DNA of 5,514 bases, taken from Oscillospiraceae bacterium (GTDB lineage: Bacteria; Bacillota; Clostridia; Oscillospirales; Ruminococcaceae). The notes beneath the pieces are model-generated. The model ran no database searches and was not told the DNA's origin. It saw nothing but the letters and a program-made list of their open reading frames with translations. Shown here piece after piece: positions 1 to 5,514 of the stretch. A program made the position numbers and the translations under genes. Location: assembly GCA_019416775.1 (NCBI GenBank), contig DXWR01000269.1, positions 1 through 5,514 of the forward strand, read 5' to 3'. Each line of letters opens with the position of its first letter. The first letter of the stretch is position 1.

Positions 1-879
1 AACCTGGCCAAACCCGATGCCGCCATCATCACCAATATCGGCACCAGCCACATTGAAAATCTGGGCAGCCGGGAAAGCATTCTGGCGGCAAAGCTGGAAA
101 TTTTGGAAGGGCTGGCTAAAGACGGGCCGGTGATTTTAAACGCCGATAACGATCTGCTGGCCACTTTGAAACAAACCGATCTGCATCATCCCAAGTTGTA
201 TTACGGCATCCAGGACACCTCCGGAGCCCTGTACGCTAAGCAGGTGCAGGTAACCCAGGAACAGACCAACTTCGTGCTGGTTTACCAGGGAAAAGAATAT
301 CCGGCCATGGTGCCGGCGGTGGGCAAACACCACGTTTACAATGCCATGGCAGCCTTTTTGGCGGGCCGCTTGCGGGGGTTGGAGCCGGAAGTGATGGTAG
401 AGGCCATGTCCCATTACCAGAACACCGGTATGCGGCAAAAAATGATCCGGCATCCCGGGGGCTACACCATCATTGCGGACTGCTACAACGCCAGTCCCGA
501 TTCCATGGAAAGCTCCATTGCGGCCCTCAGCGCCATGGAGTGCAGCGGAAAACGGATTGCCGCGTTGGGGGATATGTTGGAACTGGGGGATCACTCCTAT
601 GAACTCCACTGCAAGGTAGGGGCCATGGTGGCAGATTCCTTGATTGACATTCTGCTCTGTTTCGGCCCGGAGAGCAAATACATCTGCGAAGGGGCTTATC
701 GGGCAGGATTCGATAATATCATTTGGTGTACCAGCAAAGAAAAGATGGCGGCGACCATCGCTAAAAACTGCAAACTCGGGGATGTGGTGCTGTTTAAAGC
801 CAGCCGGGGGATGCACTTTGAAGAAATCATCGACGCCATCTGCACCCCGGTGACTCCGGAGGAAAAGGGAGAACTCTAA
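1..879 (+). CDS. murF: UDP-MurNAc-tripeptide--D-alanyl-D-alanine ligase MurF, 5' end missing
   Basis: This cytoplasmic ATP-dependent ligase adds the D-Ala-D-Ala dipeptide to UDP-MurNAc-tripeptide. The frame is open from base 1 and gives 292 residues up to the TAA at 877-879. MurF is usually about 450 residues, so roughly the first 160 are off the left edge, including the N-terminal substrate domain and the ATP P-loop. Visible Mur-ligase motifs, in fragment numbering, are TNIGTSHIENLGS at 11-23 with the conserved His17, and AAKLEIL at 29-35, where Lys31 is at the place of the carbamylated lysine of this family. They are followed by NADND at 47-51, GKHHVYNA near 108-115, and the C-terminal domain motifs DCYNASPDSM at 160-169, LGDMLELGDHS at 189-199 and KASRGMHFEE at 266-275. 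These separate MurF from MurC, MurD and MurE. The first in-frame TTG (103) is inside the domain and is not the true start. mraY follows 21 bases later. Confidence 0.96.
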   Translation, partial: NLAKPDAAIITNIGTSHIENLGSRESILAAKLEILEGLAKDGPVILNADNDLLATLKQTDLHHPKLYYGIQDTSGALYAKQVQVTQEQTNFVLVYQGKEYPAMVPAVGKHHVYNAMAAFLAGRLRGLEPEVMVEAMSHYQNTGMRQKMIRHPGGYTIIADCYNASPDSMESSIAALSAMECSGKRIAALGDMLELGDHSYELHCKVGAMVADSLIDILLCFGPESKYICEGAYRAGFDNIIWCTSKEKMAATIAKNCKLGDVVLFKASRGMHFEEIIDAICTPVTPEEKGEL

Positions 880-900
880 TTCGAAAAAAGGAGAATTGCT

Positions 901-1953
901 ATGGAATCCATCGTTTTTGTGGTGGCCGCGGCGCTGGGATTCTTTCTCAGTGCAGTAACCGGAAAATATTTGATCCCTTATCTGCATAAACTGAAGTATG
1001 GTCAGACCATCAAGGAAATCGGTCCCACCTGGCACAAGAACAAGCAAGGCACCCCCACCATGGGCGGGCTGATGTTCATCGGCGCCACGGTGGTTGTGGT
1101 GGTGTTGGGCTATTTTGTGCTGTTGAGCATGGGACTGGTGTCTACTCAGCAGACGGTAGGGCTGTTTGCCGGATTGGTGATGTCCCTGGCCTTTGGCGCT
1201 ATGGGCTTTGCCGATGACTTTATTTCCATCCGCAAAAAACAGAACACCGGCCTGACTCCCAAGCAGAAGATGATCGTCATGATCGTAATCACGGCTTTGT
1301 ATCTGCTGGTGATGGGTTTGTTTGGGGGCATGACCACCCAGCTGGTGATCCCCTTTATCGGCAGTGTGGATCTGGGATGGTTTTATTGGATTCTCATGGC
1401 CTTTGTGATTGTGGGCTTTACCAATGCCGTCAATCTCACCGACGGCATCGACGGATTGGCCGGCAGCGTGACCGTGGTGGTCTGTGCCGCCATGATGGTG
1501 TTTTCCTCCATGCTGTCCAACGCCAGCTTGGGGTTGTATTCCGCCGGCGTGGGCGGCGCCCTCTGCGGATTTTTGGTGTGGAACTTTCACCCTGCCAAGG
1601 TCTTTATGGGTGACACCGGCAGTATGTTCTTAGGGGGCTGCGTCTGCGCCTTTGCCTGCTCGTTGGGCTGCCCGCTGATTTTGATTTTGGTGGGCGTGAT
1701 CTACTGGGTGGAGGCCTTCAGCGTCATCCTCCAACGGGTTTATTTCAAGCTCTCCCACGGTAAACGGATCTTTAAGATGAGCCCCATTCACCATCACTTT
1801 GAGATGTGTGGTTGGAGTGAGGTAAAGATTGTGGCGGTGTTTAGCATTGTGACTCTGATCTTCTGCATTATCGCCTTCTTTGCGGTGCAGGGAATGGTGG
1901 AAGACTACAACGCTGCCATGCAGGAACAGCTTATGGCAATGATGGAACAGTAA
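901..1953 (+). CDS. mraY: phospho-N-acetylmuramoyl-pentapeptide-transferase MraY
   Basis: This integral membrane enzyme transfers phospho-MurNAc-pentapeptide from UDP to undecaprenyl phosphate, making lipid I on the inner face of the membrane. It has 350 residues, within the usual 320-360. The ATG follows an AAGGAG-type site at 888-893 with seven bases between. Hallmarks are GTPTMGG at 50-56, the adjacent aspartates Asp105-Asp106 in FADDFISIRKKQNTGLTPKQK at 103-123, NAVNLTDGIDGLAG at 175-188, and NFHPAKVFMGDTGS at 228-241, which carries the third conserved aspartate, Asp238. The nucleotide-side loop SPIHHHFE at 294-301 is also present. Hydrophobic segments are spread along the chain as in the ten-helix family fold. 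The family motifs are intact, so an active enzyme is expected. One oddity is a 20-residue Met-rich acidic tail after the last helix. ftsW starts 39 bases downstream; many Firmicutes have murD between these two genes. Confidence 0.98.
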   Translation: MESIVFVVAAALGFFLSAVTGKYLIPYLHKLKYGQTIKEIGPTWHKNKQGTPTMGGLMFIGATVVVVVLGYFVLLSMGLVSTQQTVGLFAGLVMSLAFGAMGFADDFISIRKKQNTGLTPKQKMIVMIVITALYLLVMGLFGGMTTQLVIPFIGSVDLGWFYWILMAFVIVGFTNAVNLTDGIDGLAGSVTVVVCAAMMVFSSMLSNASLGLYSAGVGGALCGFLVWNFHPAKVFMGDTGSMFLGGCVCAFACSLGCPLILILVGVIYWVEAFSVILQRVYFKLSHGKRIFKMSPIHHHFEMCGWSEVKIVAVFSIVTLIFCIIAFFAVQGMVEDYNAAMQEQLMAMMEQ

Positions 1954-1978
1954 TTTTGTGCAACAATTTAACGGAAAG

Positions 1979-1986
1979 GGAGGTGG
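1979..1986 (+). promoter_or_regulatory. strong Shine-Dalgarno that sets the TTG start of ftsW
   Basis: GGAGGTGG, within AAAGGGAGGTGG, is a near-perfect match to the 16S rRNA 3' end. It ends six bases before the TTG at 1993. No ATG or GTG in the ftsW frame is placed to use it. The next in-frame ATG, at 2062, has only a weak purine stretch upstream. This site therefore supports TTG as the start codon. Confidence 0.8.
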
Positions 1987-1992
1987 ACAGCC

Positions 1993-3420
1993 TTGGCGAA
2001 ATTAAAACCAAAGACCGTAAAAAAACGGACCAGATCCAGTACTCTGGCCAAGGATCGAAGCATGGATACCGCCTTTCTTTTGATTGTGCTAGTGCTTTTG
2101 GCCTTTGGACTGATCATGGTATTTTCCGCCAGCTATGCCTATGCCTTAAACTACGAAGGGGACAGCTTTTACTATATCAAACGCCAGGGCATTTTTGCGG
2201 TACTGGGCATTATCGGAATGCTGGCAATCAGCAAAATTGATTACCGTTTGCTCAAAAAATTTTGGGTATTGATTTATGCAGTTGGTATTGTGCTTTTGGT
2301 CTGTGTATTTGTCCCGGGGCTTAGCGTTTCCACGGAGACAGGAGTTTCCCGTTGGATTGGGATCGGTTCTCTCACGTATCAGCCATCGGAATTTGCTAAG
2401 CTAGCTATCATTGTTTCTTTTTCTGCTCTGATTTATAAGAATTATCCTAAAATTAAAACCTTTCGATATGGTATCGTTCCTTTTGCGGTGCTTTTGGTGC
2501 CGGTCTTGGTTTTGGTGTACCTGGAACCTCATTTATCAGGATTGATTATTATTGTCAGCATTGCAGCCATTATGATGTTTGTAGGCGGAGTGCGGCTGCG
2601 TCATATGGTTGCACTCTTGCTGGCGGCCATCATCCTGTTGGGCGGATTTATGTTGATCAAATCAGCCATGGATGGCGGTGAGCAAGAATCCGCTGGACAA
2701 GCGGTTACCACCGTACAGACGGAGGACACCGCTTCTACTACCGAGGATGGGACCGATTCCGGTGCGGCGGATCAAACGGAGGCAGCTCAAGAGGACACCT
2801 CCGGCGGCGGCTTTTTTGAAAGCTATCAGTGGCGGCGGATTCAAAACTGGCTGGATCCCTTTGGCCGGAGTGAAGGAAGCGGTTACGATACCGACATTAC
2901 CGGCGAAGTGTGGCAGACCTGCCAGTCCCTTTTAGCCATCGGCAGCGGCGGCATTATGGGTCTTGGTTTAGGCAATTCCCGGCAAAAATATATGTATCTG
3001 CCGGAACCGCAAAATGACTTCATCTTTGCCATTGTCTGCGAAGAGTTGGGCTTGATTGGCGCTATCCTGGTGATTTTGCTGTTTGTGCTGCTGGTGTATC
3101 GAGGATTTGTTATCGCCAACCGAGCCCCCAATAAGTTCGCCTCCATGCTGGTGGTGGGAATTACTATACAGATTGGAATCCAGGCGCTGTTTAATATTGC
3201 CGTGGTGACCAATGCCTTTCCCAATACCGGCATCAGCCTGCCCTTCTTCAGCTACGGCGGCACAGCGCTGATGATGCAGCTCTTTGAGATGGGCGTGATA
3301 CTGAACATTTCCCGGCACACCCATGTGGCTAAGGAACGGCAGGATCGGGAAAAGAAGCAGAAAAAACAGCAGTTGGCCGCAGAAGGTGCAGGTATCACCA
3401 CGTTGCAACAACATCGCTGA
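1993..3420 (+). CDS. ftsW: septal peptidoglycan glycosyltransferase FtsW (SEDS family), TTG start
   Basis: FtsW polymerises lipid II into glycan strands at the septum, normally with a partner class B penicillin-binding protein. The 475 residues begin with a basic cytoplasmic tail (1-23). About ten membrane segments follow, near 25-47, 64-82, 88-108, 134-148, 158-178, 181-199, 204-224, 352-372, 384-406 and 422-441, and the protein ends in a lysine-rich cytoplasmic tail. SEDS motifs include MVFSAS at 42-47, GDSFYYIKRQ at 56-65, RWIGIGSLTYQPSEFAKLA at 120-138, EPHLSG at 178-183, WRRIQNWLDPF at 280-290, LPEPQNDFIFAI at 336-347 and NTGISLPFFSYGGTA at 411-425. Asp342 sits where the essential aspartate of SEDS polymerases is expected. 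The large outer loop carries an unusual acidic insertion (227-275). Location in the dcw cluster favours FtsW over the close relatives RodA and SpoVE; sequence alone cannot exclude SpoVE. An alternative ATG start at 2062 would remove the basic tail and has a poor ribosome site. Confidence 0.95.
   Translation: MAKLKPKTVKKRTRSSTLAKDRSMDTAFLLIVLVLLAFGLIMVFSASYAYALNYEGDSFYYIKRQGIFAVLGIIGMLAISKIDYRLLKKFWVLIYAVGIVLLVCVFVPGLSVSTETGVSRWIGIGSLTYQPSEFAKLAIIVSFSALIYKNYPKIKTFRYGIVPFAVLLVPVLVLVYLEPHLSGLIIIVSIAAIMMFVGGVRLRHMVALLLAAIILLGGFMLIKSAMDGGEQESAGQAVTTVQTEDTASTTEDGTDSGAADQTEAAQEDTSGGGFFESYQWRRIQNWLDPFGRSEGSGYDTDITGEVWQTCQSLLAIGSGGIMGLGLGNSRQKYMYLPEPQNDFIFAIVCEELGLIGAILVILLFVLLVYRGFVIANRAPNKFASMLVVGITIQIGIQALFNIAVVTNAFPNTGISLPFFSYGGTALMMQLFEMGVILNISRHTHVAKERQDREKKQKKQQLAAEGAGITTLQQHR
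2671..2817 (+). other. acidic low-complexity insertion in the large outer loop of FtsW
   Basis: These codons specify FtsW residues 227-275, between the seventh hydrophobic segment and the conserved YQWRRIQNWLDPF block. The stretch is rich in Thr, Ala, Gly, Ser, Gln, Asp and Glu. It has twelve acidic residues and no lysine or arginine. It should be disordered and lie outside the membrane in the fourth extracytoplasmic loop. The reading frame stays open and downstream SEDS motifs are intact, so it is an in-frame insertion and not a frameshift. A nine-base repeat, GAGGACACC, occurs at 2722-2730 and 2791-2799. Confidence 0.75.
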
Positions 3421-3453
3421 GCACCGGCATGGAAAAAGAAAGGAGATTGGGTT

Positions 3454-4578
3454 ATGCGGTATCTTTTAGTAGGAGGCGGCACCGCCGGACACATCAATCC
3501 GGCCATCGCCATTGCACAGGAGATCCGGCAGCAGGAACCGGATGCCGTGATTCGTTTTGTAGGAACTCCAAACGGCATGGAGGCAAAGCTGGTGCCGCAA
3601 GCAGGGTTTGATTACGTCACTATCCCCTCCAGCGGATTCCGGCGGAATTTCAAGCCCAAGTCCATCATCCATAATTTGCAAACTCTGGGACATTTGGCTT
3701 TGGCCAACCCCAGAGCCAACAAGATCATGAAGGACTTCCGTCCGGATGTGGTCATCGGCACCGGGGGGTATGTGACCGGTGCTGTCGTGCTGGCTGGGGT
3801 GCGGTATGGCGCCAAAACGGTGATCCACGAGCAGAATGCTTATCCCGGTGTGACTAACAAGTTACTGGCCAAAAAGGTGGATAAAGTTCTGCTAGCGGTG
3901 GAGGAAGCCAAGCCGAGGATGGAGTGCCAGGCAGACTTTGCTGTGGTGGGCAATCCCATCCGGGAATCGGTGATCACCAAGACCCGCCAGGAAGCCCGGC
4001 AGGAGTTGGGCATTACCGACGACCGGTTGGTGGTGCTGTCCTTTGGGGGAAGCCTTGGAGCCAGAATCATCAACCGTATGGCGGCGGACCTGATGGATCA
4101 CAATCGGAAGGGGCTATACCGTCATATCCATGGTTACGGCCAGCAGGGGCGGGATCTTTTCCCTCAGTTTTTGCAGGAGCGGAAGGTAGATCTGTCTCAA
4201 ATGAATTGGATTCGTGCCACCGAATACATCACCGACATGGACGCCTGTTTGGCAGCCGCCGATTTGGTGATCTGCCGCAGCGGCGCCATCACCCTCAGCG
4301 AATTGCAGGCGGCGGGGAAGGCCAGCATTTTGGTACCCAGCCCTTATGTGGCAGAAAACCATCAGTATCACAATGCTATGGTGTTGGTCAATCATGGCGC
4401 TGCGAAGATCGTGGAGGAAGCCAAGTACAACCGGGAGGATTTCCTTCGGATGATTCGAGATCTGGTGACCCACCCCGAAGAGATTCAGAAGCTCTCCGCC
4501 AACGCTGCCAAGTTAGCGGTATTGGATTCCGCCCAGCGGTGTTACCGGGAAATTCACCGCTTACTCCAAGGAGAATAA
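3454..4578 (+). CDS. murG: undecaprenyldiphospho-muramoylpentapeptide beta-N-acetylglucosaminyltransferase MurG
   Basis: MurG is a GT28-family, GT-B fold enzyme at the inner face of the membrane that transfers GlcNAc from UDP-GlcNAc to lipid I, giving lipid II. The 374 residues match the usual 350-375. The ATG at 3454 follows AAAGGAG (3439-3445) with eight bases between; the ATG at 3429 is out of frame. The N-terminal acceptor domain shows GGGTAGHINPAIAIA at 7-21, GTPNGMEAKLVPQAGF at 37-52, GTGGYVTGA at 102-110 and HEQNAYPGVTNKLL at 125-138. After the linker motif GNPIRES at 166-172, the C-terminal UDP-GlcNAc domain shows SFGGSLGARIIN at 196-207, RSGAITLSE at 275-283 with Glu283 at the ribose-binding position, and ENHQYHNAM at 301-309. 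Small departures from the commonest consensus (SLGA for SQGA, RSGA for RAGA, VTGA for VSGP) are conservative. It lies 33 bases after ftsW. Confidence 0.98.
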   Translation: MRYLLVGGGTAGHINPAIAIAQEIRQQEPDAVIRFVGTPNGMEAKLVPQAGFDYVTIPSSGFRRNFKPKSIIHNLQTLGHLALANPRANKIMKDFRPDVVIGTGGYVTGAVVLAGVRYGAKTVIHEQNAYPGVTNKLLAKKVDKVLLAVEEAKPRMECQADFAVVGNPIRESVITKTRQEARQELGITDDRLVVLSFGGSLGARIINRMAADLMDHNRKGLYRHIHGYGQQGRDLFPQFLQERKVDLSQMNWIRATEYITDMDACLAAADLVICRSGAITLSELQAAGKASILVPSPYVAENHQYHNAMVLVNHGAAKIVEEAKYNREDFLRMIRDLVTHPEEIQKLSANAAKLAVLDSAQRCYREIHRLLQGE

Positions 4579-4581
4579 CCG

Positions 4582-4619
4582 TTTTCACCCACCATGCCTC
4601 TTTTGCATAGGCTGGAAAA
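4582..4619. repeat. imperfect inverted repeat in the murG-murA gap
   Basis: The 68-base gap can fold into an interrupted hairpin. The core is ATGC (4594-4597) paired with GCAT (4605-4608) around a seven-base loop. It can be extended by CC/GG and CCA/TGG, with single-base bulges on the 3' side at 4609 and 4612, and by an outer TTTT/AAAA pairing across a further bulge. No T-run follows on the + strand, so it does not look like an intrinsic terminator. It lies just upstream of the murA ribosome site. It could be chance. Confidence 0.35.
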
Positions 4620-4646
4620 GCAACCAATGCGGAAAGGGGAACGGGT

Positions 4647-5514
4647 ATGGAACTTTTTCTGGTGGAGGGCGGTAAACCCCTGATAGGAAGCTTAACGGTG
4701 CAGGGAGCCAAAAACAGCGTGCTGCCGCTGCTGGCGGCGGCCCTATTGGCCAACGGTCCCTGTGAGTTGGAAAACGCACCCCAGCTCAGCGATGTGCAGG
4801 GCGCGTTGGACATTCTTCAGTTTTTGGGGGCCAAATGCCGGCGGCAGGAGGACTGCTTGCTGGTGGACACCAGCTGTGCCAACGGCCATCGAATCCCGGA
4901 GGAATTGATGCACAAAATGCGCTCCTCCATTGTATTTTTGGGGGCGATGCTGGGCCGCCAAGGAAGGGCGGAGCTTTCCCTTCCGGGAGGCTGTGATCTG
5001 GGTCCACGGCCCATTGACCTTCATCTGGAAGGGCTGCGCCGGCTGGGAGTGGTGGTGCAGGAGAACCAAGGAAGGCTGGTCTGCACCGCGCCTCAAGGAC
5101 TTCGCGGAAGCCGGGTGACGTTGGCCTTCCCCAGCGTGGGTGCCACCGAAAACATTCTGTTGGCAGCCTGTACCGCGAAAGGGGAAACGGTGCTCATCAA
5201 TGCCGCCCAGGAGCCGGAAATTGTGGATCTGGCAGGCTTTCTCAACGCCATGGGTGGAAAGATCACCGGCGCCGGCAAATCCACTTTGCGGGTGGAAGGG
5301 GTCAAAAAACTCCACCCAGCCCATTGGAAGGTGATGCCGGACCGGATCGCTGCCGCTACCTGGCTTGCCATGGCCTGTGCCAGCCGGGGGAAAATTTGCT
5401 TACAGGATTTTCCCACTCATCTGCTGCAGGGCGTATATCCGGTGTTGGAAGAGATGGGAGCCAAACTTCGGTTGGAGGAGAGAAAGGTTTTCTTGGCTCA
5501 GGAAGGACGTCCCC
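4647..5514 (+). CDS. murA: UDP-N-acetylglucosamine 1-carboxyvinyltransferase MurA, 3' end missing
   Basis: MurA is the cytoplasmic enzyme that transfers enolpyruvate from phosphoenolpyruvate to UDP-GlcNAc, the first committed step of peptidoglycan synthesis. The frame is open from the ATG to the window edge and gives 289 complete codons of an expected 420 or so. AAAGGGG (4633-4639) lies seven bases upstream; ATGs at 4594 and 4627 are in other frames. Family residues line up closely with E. coli numbering: Lys22-Asn23 in GAKNSVLPLLAAAL, Arg92 in MRSSIVFLG, and the loop LPGGCDLGPRPIDLH at 112-126 with catalytic Cys116 (4992-4994). FPSVGATENILLAA at 161-174, QEPEIVDLAGFLNAMG at 188-203 and PDRI at 231-234 follow. 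The motif after PDRI reads AAAT where EAGT or ETGT is common. The later FPTD motif with its catalytic aspartate should lie past the edge, so completeness cannot be judged. The cysteine predicts a fosfomycin-sensitive type by family knowledge. The 68-base gap before it is the widest in the window. Confidence 0.96.
   Translation, partial: MELFLVEGGKPLIGSLTVQGAKNSVLPLLAAALLANGPCELENAPQLSDVQGALDILQFLGAKCRRQEDCLLVDTSCANGHRIPEELMHKMRSSIVFLGAMLGRQGRAELSLPGGCDLGPRPIDLHLEGLRRLGVVVQENQGRLVCTAPQGLRGSRVTLAFPSVGATENILLAACTAKGETVLINAAQEPEIVDLAGFLNAMGGKITGAGKSTLRVEGVKKLHPAHWKVMPDRIAAATWLAMACASRGKICLQDFPTHLLQGVYPVLEEMGAKLRLEERKVFLAQEGRP

Noticed and set aside
136..1590. A 484-codon open frame on the - strand across murF and mraY
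   Set aside because: Its product is His/Gln/Gly-rich low-complexity sequence with no recognisable domain, and it lies wholly opposite two well-conserved genes. It is a by-product of sense codon use.
1956..2240. A 94-codon frame overlapping the start of ftsW
   Set aside because: It is out of frame with ftsW, its product resembles no known family, and the ribosome site at 1979-1986 lies inside it and serves ftsW.
2968..3578. Overlapping - strand open frames opposite the end of ftsW and the start of murG
   Set aside because: They have no recognisable motifs or ribosome sites and mirror conserved sense codons.
3924..4610. A 228-codon + strand open frame inside murG that runs past its stop
   Set aside because: It is a shifted frame of murG with Gly/Arg/Pro/Ser-rich sequence and no domain, whereas the murG frame carries every family motif.
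4582..4610. A possible promoter in the murG-murA gap
   Set aside because: TTTTCA at 4582 is a weak -35 candidate, but the sequence 17 bases downstream, GCATAG, does not match a -10 element.
4594..4683. A 29-residue ORF overlapping the murA start, as a possible leader peptide
   Set aside because: There is no Shine-Dalgarno sequence before its ATG (upstream is CACCCACC), and its second half is simply murA read in another frame.

Overview
This window is an ordinary stretch of a bacterial division and cell wall (dcw) cluster. All five genes lie on the + strand and are closely spaced: the 3' part of murF, complete mraY, complete ftsW, complete murG, and the 5' two thirds of murA, which runs off the right edge. 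The gaps are 21, 39, 33 and 68 bases. I see no terminator and no convincing promoter inside the window, so the genes are most simply read as one transcription unit.

The likely source is a moderately GC-rich Gram-positive anaerobe of the class Clostridia, perhaps Oscillospiraceae/Ruminococcaceae. This is an inference from strong AGGAGG-like ribosome binding sites, a TTG start, the clostridial flavour of the FtsW motif LPEPQNDFIFAI and the MurG motif ENHQYHNAM, and the gene order mraY-ftsW-murG-murA. No species can be named from the sequence alone.

The genes act in successive steps of peptidoglycan precursor assembly. MurA begins the committed pathway (UDP-GlcNAc to enolpyruvyl-UDP-GlcNAc). 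MurF adds D-Ala-D-Ala to finish the UDP-MurNAc-pentapeptide. MraY moves phospho-MurNAc-pentapeptide to undecaprenyl phosphate (lipid I), and MurG adds GlcNAc (lipid II). FtsW, a SEDS glycosyltransferase, polymerises lipid II at the division septum. Apart from murF and murA, which are cut by the window edges, each protein has close to the expected family length and its key residues.

The points worth a second look are modest. They are a lysine/arginine-free acidic insertion in the large outer loop of FtsW, the absence of murD between mraY and ftsW, an AT-rich patch in the first half of ftsW, a short Met/acidic tail on MraY, and an imperfect inverted repeat in the murG-murA gap. I found no mobile element, CRISPR array, RNA gene or undescribed multi-gene system. 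No stretch longer than 68 bases lacks a gene.
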